Source: an uncultured Paracoccaceae bacterium (lineage in GTDB: Bacteria; Pseudomonadota; Alphaproteobacteria; Rhodobacterales; Rhodobacteraceae). From it: a DNA stretch of 64,000 nt. This document shows, piece after piece, positions 34,834-42,425 of this stretch (positions within the stretch are counted from its first letter, which is position 1; each line of letters starts with the position of its first letter). The stretch covers positions 1 to 64,000 of the forward strand of contig CANLNT010000002.1 of assembly GCA_947492825.1 (NCBI GenBank), read 5' to 3'. Made by a program: the position numbers and the translations under genes. The notes beneath the pieces are model-generated. The model searched no databases, was not told where the DNA came from, and was given only the letters and a program-made list of their open reading frames with translations.

Positions 34834-35136
34834 ATGAAGTATGCCTTGATGATTGCCTGTGTTGCCCTTGCGGGCTGTGCCACCGCCCCCACCACACCGA
34901 CACCCGGCGGCCCACCGCCCGGCGGATCATTTCCCACTGGACTGGACAATACCTGCGACGGCGAGCGTTATGGAACGCTCGTCGGGCAAGATGCCACGGT
35001 GCTGGAACGTGTCATGATCCTGGGTCAGGTGCGGGTCGTGCGCCCCGGTTCGGTCGTCACACAGGATTACCGGCCAGAGCGGATGAATTTCAACATTGGC
35101 AACGACGGACGGATTGCGTCGATTACCTGCGGTTAA
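34834..35136 (+). CDS. I78-family peptidase inhibitor-like lipoprotein
   Basis: A 100-residue secreted protein. The signal peptide ends in a lipobox VALAGC (Cys15), followed by a proline/glycine/threonine-rich linker. The C-terminal 60 residues match the I78 (Elastase inhibitor AFLEI-like) fold: CDGERYGTLVGQDA, VRVVRPGSVVTQDYRPERM and GRIASITCG, where the two cysteines probably form the conserved disulfide. Such proteins inhibit serine peptidases in the envelope or outside. It is divergent from frmA and stands alone. Confidence 0.85.
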   Translation: MKYALMIACVALAGCATAPTTPTPGGPPPGGSFPTGLDNTCDGERYGTLVGQDATVLERVMILGQVRVVRPGSVVTQDYRPERMNFNIGNDGRIASITCG

Positions 35137-35338
35137 ATCTGTGTGGAAAAGTCCCCCGGCGCTGCACACTGGGTGGGGGCAATAAACATGCAACGCCGGG
35201 GTAGCACTTTTGCTATGGGCCCAATCTGGGCGACCACTGTGTCCAAGTCGCGGATGATAAGCGGCAGTGCAGAGGTCATTTTGAGGCAAATCAAAGGCGG
35301 CGCTTGATTTGGCAGGCGAATGGGGCAAATCTGGGGTT

Positions 35339-35680
35339 ATGAACATGCTGAATGGCCCCGACATGCTGACCCCCGCGCAGGGGCAGGTGTCTTTTCACCG
35401 CACAGAGCTGGCCCCGATCCTGACGCTGTACGGACGTATGGTGGCGGCAGGCGAATGGCGCGATTACGGGATATCGTCATTGCGCGATCTGGCGGTCTTT
35501 TCGGTGTTTCGGCGCACCGCAGAACATCCGCTTTATCGGATCGAAAAGCGCCCCAAACTACGGTTGCGGCAGGGGCAATATGCGGTTGTGGGCATGGACG
35601 GGCAAATCCTGAAGCGCGGCAATGACCTGCGCGTGGTATTGCGCGTGTTGGAACGCAAGCTGATCCGGGCGGTCGATTGA
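35339..35680 (+). CDS. DUF2794 family protein
   Basis: A 113-residue soluble protein, conserved across alphaproteobacteria. The domain runs nearly the whole length: VSFHRTELAPILTLYGRMV, AAGEWRDYGIS, FSVFRRTAEHPLYRIEKRP and GQILKRGNDLRVVLRVLERK. No function is known to me. ATG 35339 is preceded by a G-rich ribosome-binding site. The preceding gap (35137-35338) shows no gene. Confidence 0.88.
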   Translation: MNMLNGPDMLTPAQGQVSFHRTELAPILTLYGRMVAAGEWRDYGISSLRDLAVFSVFRRTAEHPLYRIEKRPKLRLRQGQYAVVGMDGQILKRGNDLRVVLRVLERKLIRAVD

Positions 35681-35689
35681 TCTGGGGCG

Positions 35690-35767
35690 CAATTTTTTTG
35701 AAAAAATTGGGGGGCCAGCCCCCGTCAGCAAGCTGACTCCCCCGGCATATTTTCATTCAAAAGAAAG
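35690..35767. repeat. Mosaic intergenic element with three hairpins
   Basis: Three perfect stems lie head to tail: CAATTTTTT/AAAAAATTG (35690-35709), GGGGGC/GCCCCC (35710-35723) and GTCAGC/GCTGAC (35724-35737). They are followed by CCCCCGGCATATTTTCATTC and AAAAGAAAG. Read on the minus strand, the last part begins CTTTCTTTTGAA, as at 48285, and supplies the last codons and stop of the NlpC gene. The first hairpin could terminate the DUF2794 transcript. Confidence 0.7.
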
Positions 35768-36559
35768 AGGCAGGCGCTTATGGGCCAGCAGGGGGCCATC
35801 GCCCTGTGCAGCAATCCGGGTCGTTGCTGCCTGGATGGGTTCATAGGCCACGGCCATGTGGTGAGCATTGGCGTGGATCATCACGTCAGGGTCGACCATC
35901 ATGCCCACGTGGCCTTTCCAGAAAAGCAAATCACCTCGCTTGTATGGGCCGGATGCATCTGCGCCCAAACTTTCACGCTGCAGATCGCTGTCGCCCGGGC
36001 AGCTTTGACCGCAGGCCAGAAGGGCCGCCTGAATCAGGCCAGAGCAGTCAATTCCGCGCGTTGAATTGCCGCCCCAGAGGTAGGGCGCCTGAAAGTGTAG
36101 CTGCGCGATGGTCACCGGATCGGCAAAGGGTCGATCCAGCGGGCGCAGGTGTTTCTTGGGTACAAAGCCAAGTGGCGTTTCAAAGAATGTGCGGCGTTCA
36201 TCTGTCACGGTGAGTTGCGCGCCAAAGGGCAGTGCTGTGGCCTCGGGCGATTTGAAGTCCTCAGCCACATAGGCGTGTGTCGCAAAGCTGGCGACGCGGT
36301 GGGTGGGTGCTGGATCATCGGCGAGCGGATCAATCCCGGCGTCAACATAGCCGCAGTAGCCATCGGCCTGCGCCTGGACAAAGTGCCAGCCTGCGTGGGT
36401 TTCGAAAACGGTAACACCGGCGCCCAGTAGCAATTGCCTGTCGCGCGGACCATCGGGTGTGTGGCAAAGATCGACAACGGCCTGACTGACGCGCCCGACC
36501 CGCCCGATGGCCCCGGGCCCCACACGGTCATTGACCGGTGTCAGCCGCCGGTCGGTCAA
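35753..36559 (-). CDS. NlpC/P60 family cysteine peptidase
   Basis: A 268-residue protein. The C-terminal NlpC/P60 domain (about 150-265) has the catalytic cysteine in RGIDCSGLIQAALLACG and the histidine in RGDLLFWKGHVGMMV, with HANAHHMAV after it. These enzymes cleave gamma-D-glutamyl-diaminopimelate-type bonds of wall peptides. The N-terminal half contains SH3b-like segments. No signal peptide is visible. I place the start at TTG 36559, which overlaps the aminopeptidase stop as TTGA and begins at DRRLTPVNDRV, the place where relatives begin; an upstream start at 36652 lies inside the aminopeptidase gene. The pair suggests recycling of wall peptides: the aminopeptidase and NlpC acting on the same products. 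Its last codons belong to a dispersed repeat. Confidence 0.88.
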   Translation of the reverse strand: MTDRRLTPVNDRVGPGAIGRVGRVSQAVVDLCHTPDGPRDRQLLLGAGVTVFETHAGWHFVQAQADGYCGYVDAGIDPLADDPAPTHRVASFATHAYVAEDFKSPEATALPFGAQLTVTDERRTFFETPLGFVPKKHLRPLDRPFADPVTIAQLHFQAPYLWGGNSTRGIDCSGLIQAALLACGQSCPGDSDLQRESLGADASGPYKRGDLLFWKGHVGMMVDPDVMIHANAHHMAVAYEPIQAATTRIAAQGDGPLLAHKRLPLSFE

Positions 36560-37923
36560 AGGTTCAACATCTGCGGCAGCGCATCCAGAATTGCGCGCGC
36601 GCCCATCCCCACGCCGCCTTTGGGACGGGCGGGTTTGGCACTGGGACACCAACCGTAGATGTCAAAATGCATGTAGGGGCTTTCAACAAAGCGGCGCAGG
36701 AAAAGGGCCGCGGTAATACTGCCCGCCATGCCACCCGCAGGCGCATTGTCCAGATCCGCGATACCCGGTTCGATCACCGCCTCGTAGGGCGCGTGGAACG
36801 GCATCCGCCAGACCGGGTCAGCGACCCGGGCCGCACTGGCGGTCAACGCCGCGGCGTGGGTGTCGTTGTCAGTATAAAAGGGTGCCAGGTCGGGGCCAAC
36901 AGCCACGCGAGCCGCACCGGTCAACGTCGCCATCGAGATCACGAGGTCCGGGTCGTCCTCGTCCGCCAACGTGAGAGCATCGGCCAGCACCAGACGCCCT
37001 TCTGCATCGGTATTGTTGATCTCGACGGTCAGACCCTTGCGGCTGGTCAGGATGTCTTGCGGGCGAAAGGCGTTGCCGTCGATGCTGTTCTCCACCGCCG
37101 GGATCAGCAGACGCAGGCGGAGCGGCAAGTTCAGCGCCATGATCATCTGCGCAAGTCCCAGCGTTGTCGCGGCCCCGCCCATGTCCTTTTTCATCAGGCC
37201 CATCGACCCGCCAGGTTTGATATTCAGCCCGCCCGTGTCAAAGCAGACCCCTTTGCCCACTAGCGTCAATTGCGGCCCTGCCTTACCCCAGCGCAGGTCC
37301 AAAAGCCGCGGTTGCCGGGTCGAAGCGCGGCCTACCGTGTGGATCATCGGAAAGTTTGACGTGATCAGATCGTCACCGGTGATCACGTTGATGTCTGCGT
37401 CAAACTGGCGGGCAAGGGCGCGTGTCTCTTCTTCCAGCTCGAGCGGACCCATGTCAGAGGCCGGCGTGTTGATCAGATCACGTGTCAGCGCCTCGCCGGC
37501 GGCGATGGCGGCAATCCGGTCCGCGTCGATGCCAGCGGGCGCCACCAGGCGCGCCGGATCGCGTTTGGGTTTGCGGTAGCGGTCAAAGTCGTAGGATTCC
37601 AAGAGCCAGCCCAGTGCCGCCTCTTCCAGTTCGATCTGATCCAGATCGGTAGCGATGGCATAGGTGCCGGCAGGCAGTTTGCGTGCGGCAGGTGCTGTCA
37701 GGAAACGCCCGCGCGCGCGGCTGGATGCCCCGCCCCGCCCGACGAGAGCCATCGCAATGGTGCCGTCAGCACCTGGCACCGTCAGGACAGTACCAGCGGT
37801 CCCTTTGAACCCATTTTGTTCAGCCCAGTCACGGGCGTTGTGAGGGATCGTCGCAAGGTCATCGGCATTAATAATATGAAGCGGGGTCGCATCACCGTCA
37901 GCGGAAGCAAATGTCAGTGTCAT
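36556..37923 (-). CDS. Leucyl aminopeptidase family protein (M17)
   Basis: A 455-residue cytosolic dizinc aminopeptidase. Signature motifs are GKGVCFDTGGLNIKPGGSMG with LMKKDMGGAA after it and the M17 pattern NNTDAEGRLVLADAL, which supplies metal and bicarbonate ligands. It is somewhat shorter than PepA (about 500), as in the PepB-like group. I chose ATG 37923, preceded by AAAGG; the frame also opens seven codons upstream at TTG. It is translationally coupled to the NlpC/P60 gene by a 4-bp overlap. Confidence 0.93.
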   Translation of the reverse strand: MTLTFASADGDATPLHIINADDLATIPHNARDWAEQNGFKGTAGTVLTVPGADGTIAMALVGRGGASSRARGRFLTAPAARKLPAGTYAIATDLDQIELEEAALGWLLESYDFDRYRKPKRDPARLVAPAGIDADRIAAIAAGEALTRDLINTPASDMGPLELEEETRALARQFDADINVITGDDLITSNFPMIHTVGRASTRQPRLLDLRWGKAGPQLTLVGKGVCFDTGGLNIKPGGSMGLMKKDMGGAATTLGLAQMIMALNLPLRLRLLIPAVENSIDGNAFRPQDILTSRKGLTVEINNTDAEGRLVLADALTLADEDDPDLVISMATLTGAARVAVGPDLAPFYTDNDTHAAALTASAARVADPVWRMPFHAPYEAVIEPGIADLDNAPAGGMAGSITAALFLRRFVESPYMHFDIYGWCPSAKPARPKGGVGMGARAILDALPQMLNL

Positions 37924-37992
37924 CGGGGGCCTTTGGTCAATCAATTTGACCTTACCCTAGTCCCGCGGCCTCAAACAACAAGGCCACGCAGG

Positions 37993-38412
37993 TTATGACA
38001 CGTGGTCAACATCCCAGATCTGGCAGATGGCAGCATCAAAGCCCCGTTCTAACCGCCGGATCGTCGCTTCAAGTGCGATCGGGTCGGATTGACCGGCGGC
38101 TGTCGCCACATGATCTGCCGCTTGGGACACCTCTGTCAGGCCGATCTGGCGGGCCACGGCCCCGATACGCATGGCGGGGCGCACCAGCTCCTTGAATTGG
38201 CAGGCGCGGCGTTGGTCCTGCAACCCATTCATCCGGCGCGCAATATCTTCGAGTACCCGGCAGATCGTATCTTCGGCCACCTCTGCCCCCATCTCTGCGT
38301 AGATGGTGCTAAGGGGGGCCGGATCGATCCGAGGCGGTGACCCGCATTCCAGCACGGTAACCTGTGATGGCGTCACGGGAGTGGACGGGGGTAATGGCAT
38401 GACATGTTTCAT
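37993..38412 (-). CDS. Small helical protein, Hpt-like, conserved in Rhodobacteraceae
   Basis: A 139-residue protein of unknown function. After a proline-rich N-terminus, residues 35-135 appear all-helical: YAEMGAEVAEDTICRVLEDI, RACQFKELVRPAMRIGAVAR, IGLTEVSQAADHVATAA and ALEATIRRLERGFDAAICQI. The pattern of four amphipathic helices resembles a histidine phosphotransfer domain, but the usual HxxKG phospho-site is absent, so it may be a degenerate Hpt. No operon partner: the gene upstream (carbonic anhydrase) is divergent. Confidence 0.65.
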   Translation of the reverse strand: MKHVMPLPPSTPVTPSQVTVLECGSPPRIDPAPLSTIYAEMGAEVAEDTICRVLEDIARRMNGLQDQRRACQFKELVRPAMRIGAVARQIGLTEVSQAADHVATAAGQSDPIALEATIRRLERGFDAAICQIWDVDHVS

Positions 38413-38525
38413 GCCGGTGGTCTACGCGACCGATGGTTCCCAGAAGGTTAGGACCGAGGGCAGAAATCTCTCGAAATTCGTGCAAATGCGACCTATTGAG
38501 CGATGCAAAGACCAAAAGGAACACC

Positions 38526-39173
38526 ATGAAACACGCTCGTCCTTTGCCCGCATACCTTGTCACCCGCTATCAAGGTTGGAAAGCCACCACATTTGCCGAA
38601 AATGCGACATGGTTTCACAAACTGGCCAGCGAAGGGCAGCACCCGCGCGCGATGATCATTTCGTGCTGCGACAGCCGTGTGCACGTCACGTCGCTGTTCG
38701 GTGCGGATCAGGGGGAATTCTTTATTCACCGCAATATCGCAAACCTGGTGCCGGTCTATGGTCCCGATGGGGGCAATCACGGCACCTCGGCGGCGGTGGA
38801 ATACGCGGTTACTGCGCTGAAGGTGCCGCACTTGGTTGTCATGGGGCACTCAAGTTGCGGTGGGGTGAAGGGGTGTTACGACATGTGCAGCGGGCAAGCG
38901 CCCGAACTGGAAGAGGACAGCAGCTTTGTCGGGCGGTGGATGGATATTCTGCGCCCGGGCTATGAACGCCTGCCAGAAGGTGATGAGGCAACGCGCCGCG
39001 CGGCCCTGGAAAAAGAGGCGGTGCTTGTGTCGCTGGAAAACCTGATGACCTTCCCCTTTGTCAAAGCTGCCGTCGAAGAAGGCGCTCTGTCGTTGCATGG
39101 TGTCTGGAATGATATCGGGTGTGGCGCGCTAGAGGTTTACGATTCCGACAGTGGCACGTTCAACGCGCTGTGA
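38526..39173 (+). CDS. Beta-class carbonic anhydrase
   Basis: A 215-residue zinc enzyme interconverting CO2 and bicarbonate. The zinc ligands and catalytic dyad are C48-D49-S-R51 in IISCCDSRVHV and H108/C111 in VVMGHSSCGGVKG, all intact; FFIHRNIANLVP is also typical. ATG 38526 begins MKHARPLPAYLV. It is followed within 5 bp by a DapA-family gene and then by SbtA- and SbtB-like genes on the same strand, so it probably supplies or consumes bicarbonate in concert with the permease. Confidence 0.95.
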   Translation: MKHARPLPAYLVTRYQGWKATTFAENATWFHKLASEGQHPRAMIISCCDSRVHVTSLFGADQGEFFIHRNIANLVPVYGPDGGNHGTSAAVEYAVTALKVPHLVVMGHSSCGGVKGCYDMCSGQAPELEEDSSFVGRWMDILRPGYERLPEGDEATRRAALEKEAVLVSLENLMTFPFVKAAVEEGALSLHGVWNDIGCGALEVYDSDSGTFNAL

Positions 39174-39178
39174 CAGGA

Positions 39179-40078
39179 ATGACGTCGATCTTTCGCGGGC
39201 TGTCTGCTTTTCCAATCACCCCAACCGACCCCGCCGGTCGGGTGGATGTCGCCGCATTGACGGCGCTGGTGAAACGGTTGCGGGTTTCCGGAGTGTCATC
39301 GGTTGGGTTGTTAGGCAGCACAGGTGGTTACGCCTATCTAACGCGGTCAGAGCGGCAGCGCGCTGTCGTCGCTGCCCGCGACGCCATAACGGATGATCGC
39401 GCGTTGATCGTCAGCGTGGGCGCATTGCGCACCGATGATGCCATTGCCCTTGCACAGGACGCTGCAGAGGCCGGGGCTGATGGGCTGTTGCTGGCACCGA
39501 TGTCTTATACGCCACTAACAGGAGATGAGGTTTTTGCCCATTTCGCAGCGGTCAGTGCGGCCACATCGCTGCCTCTGTGCATCTACAACAACCCTGGCAC
39601 CACACATTTCAATTTTGACGCAGCTCTGCTGGAGCGGGTCGCGGCACTGCCGACGGTCGCTGCGGTCAAGATGCCATTACCTGCGAAAAGCGATGCCGCC
39701 GCAGAGATGGCTGACTTGCGGCCCCGTCTGCCCCCTGACTTTGTCATTGGGTATAGCGGTGATTGGGGCTGTGGCGTGGCCTTGCAGCAGGGTGCGGATG
39801 CCTGGTTCAGCGTGTTGGGAGGGATCTTGCCAGCGGAGGCTGTGACCTTGTTGAACGCCGCGCGGGATAGCGATGGAACCGAGTTTGCGCAAGCGCAAGC
39901 GCGGCTTGCGCCGCTGTGGGAGATGTTTCAGGCATTTGGCAGCATTCGTGTGGTCTATGCGATTGCGCAGGCTCTTGGACTGACCAGCGCGGTGCCTCCC
40001 TTGCCTATCAAGTCTTTGGATGATGCTGCGAAGACGCGCGTTGCGGCGATTTTGTCGGCATTGGGTGCGGATAATTGA
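39179..40078 (+). CDS. DapA/NanA family class I aldolase (not canonical DapA)
   Basis: A 299-residue TIM-barrel lyase of the dihydrodipicolinate synthase/N-acetylneuraminate lyase family. The Schiff-base lysine is K164 in VAAVKMPLPAK and the catalytic tyrosine Y136 in LCIYNNPGTTH. In true DapA the motif is YNxPxR, whose arginine holds the carboxylate of aspartate semialdehyde; here that place is T141. The GTTGE loop is also changed to GSTGGY. A keto-acid aldolase or hydrolyase is therefore more likely than lysine synthesis. The ATG at 39179 lies 5 bp after the carbonic anhydrase stop and has a close AGGA. The sbtA-like gene follows 80 bp later. Confidence 0.88.
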   Translation: MTSIFRGLSAFPITPTDPAGRVDVAALTALVKRLRVSGVSSVGLLGSTGGYAYLTRSERQRAVVAARDAITDDRALIVSVGALRTDDAIALAQDAAEAGADGLLLAPMSYTPLTGDEVFAHFAAVSAATSLPLCIYNNPGTTHFNFDAALLERVAALPTVAAVKMPLPAKSDAAAEMADLRPRLPPDFVIGYSGDWGCGVALQQGADAWFSVLGGILPAEAVTLLNAARDSDGTEFAQAQARLAPLWEMFQAFGSIRVVYAIAQALGLTSAVPPLPIKSLDDAAKTRVAAILSALGADN

Positions 40079-40158
40079 ACGTTTGTTCATTTATTTCCCC
40101 AAATTCCCTTGCAGCCGCCAGCGGTGACGCTAAGTAAGCGCCAAGCAGAGGGGCAATC

Positions 40159-41136
40159 ATGACCGAAATCTTTGATCTTGCGGCCAGTAACCTTGTGTCA
40201 CCGATCATCCTGAGCTTTGCGCTGGGGTTGGTTGCTGCATTGGCCCGATCCGACCTGACAATCCCGGAAGCCGTGGCAAAGGGGATGTCGATCTATCTTT
40301 TGTTCGCAATCGGCTTCAAAGGCGGGGCGGCTGTGGCCGCAAATGGTATAGATTCGACCCTTTTGATGGCGGTGGCCGCGGGGTTGGTGCTGTCGTTTGG
40401 TCTGCCGTTCATCGCTTTTGCGCTGCTCAAAATCATGACCGGCATGGACCGTGTGGATGCAGCAGCCGTAGCCGCACATTACGGGTCGATCAGCATTGTG
40501 ACCTTCGTCGCAGCCACATCCGTGCTGGAAGGCAGCATGATCAGTTCCGAAGGCTATATGGTCGCCGTCGCCGCCGCGATGGAAGCGCCTGCAATCCTGT
40601 CGGCCCTGTGGCTGGTTGCGCGTGGTGGTACGGGAACCAAGATGGACGGTGATCTAATGCGCGAGATCCTGTTGAACGGTTCTATCGTTTTGCTGGTGGG
40701 TGCCTTTATCATTGGTGCGGTCACCGGGCAAAAGGGGCTGGATGAAATCGCGCCCTTTATCGTGACCCCATTCAAGGGTGTGCTGTGCCTGTTCCTGCTG
40801 GATATGGGCCTGATCGCGGGGCGTGGTTTGCGCAATGTGCGAGGCACGCTGGGCATTGGCGCCATCGGCTTTGCCATTCTGATGCCGCTGATCAGCAGTG
40901 TCGCAGGGCTGATGCTGGGGATGTTGATCGGGCTTTCACTGGGCGGTGTTGTGCTGATGATGGTGCTCAGCGCCTCGGCCAGCTATATCGCGGTGCCTGC
41001 TGCGATGCGTGTGGCCCTGCCGCAGGCGAACCCGTCAATCTACCTGACCTTGTCGCTGGGCGTGACCTTCCCGTTTAACCTGACCCTTGGCATCCCGCTA
41101 TATCTGGCGGTGGCCCAAATGATGAGTGGAGGCTGA
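40159..41136 (+). CDS. sbtA: SbtA-type sodium-dependent bicarbonate permease
   Basis: A 325-residue membrane protein of the SbtA (DUF897) family, which includes the high-affinity Na+/HCO3- symporter of cyanobacteria. Ten hydrophobic segments are visible, with the family phrases PIILSFALGLVAALARSDL, FAIGFKGGAAVA, HYGSISIVTFVAA and ASASYIAVPAAMRVALPQAN. It follows carbonic anhydrase and the aldolase and is 1 bp before the PII-like gene. This suggests bicarbonate uptake for carboxylation reactions in a heterotroph, as no Rubisco is present in the window. Whether it transports bicarbonate or another anion must be tested. Confidence 0.9.
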   Translation: MTEIFDLAASNLVSPIILSFALGLVAALARSDLTIPEAVAKGMSIYLLFAIGFKGGAAVAANGIDSTLLMAVAAGLVLSFGLPFIAFALLKIMTGMDRVDAAAVAAHYGSISIVTFVAATSVLEGSMISSEGYMVAVAAAMEAPAILSALWLVARGGTGTKMDGDLMREILLNGSIVLLVGAFIIGAVTGQKGLDEIAPFIVTPFKGVLCLFLLDMGLIAGRGLRNVRGTLGIGAIGFAILMPLISSVAGLMLGMLIGLSLGGVVLMMVLSASASYIAVPAAMRVALPQANPSIYLTLSLGVTFPFNLTLGIPLYLAVAQMMSGG

Positions 41137-41137
41137 T

Positions 41138-41446
41138 ATGGAAATGCATGACGCAAAGCGCGTATCCATCGTGATCGAGGCACCGTTAGAGAGCCGGCTG
41201 AGTGACGCCCTGCTTGAGGCCGGGGTGACCGGGTTTACCATCATGCCAGTCCTTGGCGGGTCTGGCCGGTCCGGACGGTGGAGCCGCGAAGGACAATTGG
41301 GTCGGTCGGGCATGGTCAATTTCATCTGTCTTATCCGCCCCGAACGGCTTGATGGCCTGCTTGAGGCCGCCTTTGCCGTGGTCGAACCGCAGATCGGTGT
41401 GGTCAGCGTGACCGACGCCAAAGTGCTGCGGGCGGAGCGGTTCTAA
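41138..41446 (+). CDS. sbtB: PII-like regulatory protein, SbtB-type
   Basis: A 102-residue ferredoxin-like-fold protein of the PII superfamily. It starts RVSIVIEAPLESRLSDALLE, has a glycine/arginine-rich T-loop (GGSGRSGRWSREGQLG) and ends SVTDAKVLRAERF. GGAGG is placed five bases before ATG 41138, and the gene begins 1 bp after sbtA, the arrangement known for SbtA-SbtB, in which SbtB binds adenine nucleotides and inhibits SbtA. The C-terminal CGPxGC redox loop of many cyanobacterial SbtB proteins is absent, so regulation would not be thiol-based. Confidence 0.85.
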   Translation: MEMHDAKRVSIVIEAPLESRLSDALLEAGVTGFTIMPVLGGSGRSGRWSREGQLGRSGMVNFICLIRPERLDGLLEAAFAVVEPQIGVVSVTDAKVLRAERF

Positions 41447-41476
41447 GACAAAGAGGAAAGCGCGAGCAGCAACAGA

Positions 41477-41506
41477 AAAGGCCCGCCGCAAACGCGACGG
41501 GCCTTT
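41477..41506. terminator. Bidirectional terminator between sbtB and the VPLPA gene
   Basis: AAAGGCCCGCCG (41477-41488) pairs with CGACGGGCCTTT (41495-41506), 12 bp with one mismatch and a 6-nt loop. A/T tracts on both sides let it act on both convergent transcripts. Confidence 0.8.
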
Positions 41507-41534
41507 GGTATTCTTCAGACCTCAGAGGGTGCGT

Positions 41535-42278
41535 TCAGGCTTTCTTCCGGCGACGCTTTGCCGCTGCCAGACCACCCAGACCCGCAATCAGCATCCAGCC
41601 TGCAGCGGGCAGAGGGACATCTGTCAAATTGCCGCCATTGGGCACCAGGTTCACGTTCACATCGCCCTGTTTGTTGTTGAACGCACTGGTGAAGTCATAC
41701 TGCGCGTTCGAGCACACATCACATATTGTGTAGAACCAGTTCGACATACCGAAGTTGCCATTCTTGTCGTTCGCACCCGTGCCGATCTGAGCCGCCATGA
41801 TGCCGTTTGAAGGCTTGCGAGTCACATCAAGCTTGATGCCGCCAAGTTTGTCACCAAACCCGGTCAGTGTCCCACCTGTCATGTTCAAGAAGAAAATGTC
41901 CGGGTTCAACGTCCCGCCCCAGACACCGTTGGTGCCGGGAACCGGGGAACCACCGGTCATGCCGCCTCCGCCATTCTTGAACGCGCCAAGGCCGGTTGTG
42001 TCGCCATCATAGTTGAAGGACACCTGAAAGCCATTCGTGCTGTCATTGGCCGAAGTCACCGTGCCAAGAAGTTGGCCCCAGCTTGTCATATCGGTGTTGA
42101 ACAGACCGCTTGGATCGAAGTGGAAGTGCTTTCCCAGTGGAGCGCCCAAGCCGCTGAACCAAAGCGAGTGACCGCCCGGTGCATAGGACGTCGCATCATA
42201 CGAAACGTTACCGGCTGAAGCGGTAGTTGCGGCGATTGCCAACGCCACAGCAGATGCAATTGTCTTGAGATTTTTCAT
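41535..42278 (-). CDS. VPLPA-CTERM sorting-domain surface protein
   Basis: A 247-residue exported protein. The signal peptide (residues 1-22) ends in ATTASAGN. The mature part is glycine/asparagine-rich and beta-strand-like, with two close cysteines (CDVCS) that may form a disulfide. The C-terminus has the complete sorting tag: VPLPAAGWMLIAGLGGLAAA followed by KRRRKKA, i.e. motif, membrane helix and basic end, as recognised by exosortase-type enzymes in Rhodobacteraceae. No exosortase is in the window. GAGGA precedes the ATG. The gene has its own flanking terminators and is probably monocistronic. The biological role is unknown. Confidence 0.9.
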   Translation of the reverse strand: MKNLKTIASAVALAIAATTASAGNVSYDATSYAPGGHSLWFSGLGAPLGKHFHFDPSGLFNTDMTSWGQLLGTVTSANDSTNGFQVSFNYDGDTTGLGAFKNGGGGMTGGSPVPGTNGVWGGTLNPDIFFLNMTGGTLTGFGDKLGGIKLDVTRKPSNGIMAAQIGTGANDKNGNFGMSNWFYTICDVCSNAQYDFTSAFNNKQGDVNVNLVPNGGNLTDVPLPAAGWMLIAGLGGLAAAKRRRKKA

Positions 42279-42376
42279 AACATTATCCTCGTAAACACAA
42301 AACTTAACCGTTCTTTTACCTTAAATCGGCCGAAAACGGAACACTTTTGTGCCGCATTCAAATTGGCCACAAAAAA

Positions 42377-42398
42377 GGGGCATGCCGCAGCACGCCCC
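42377..42398 (-). terminator. Terminator downstream of asd
   Basis: GGGGCATGC (42377-42385) pairs with GCACGCCCC (42390-42398), 9 bp with one mismatch. On the minus strand it is followed by six T residues, a classic intrinsic terminator for the asd transcript. Confidence 0.8.
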
Positions 42399-42425
42399 AT
42401 TTTGAAATCAATGGCTTAGGTCGGG

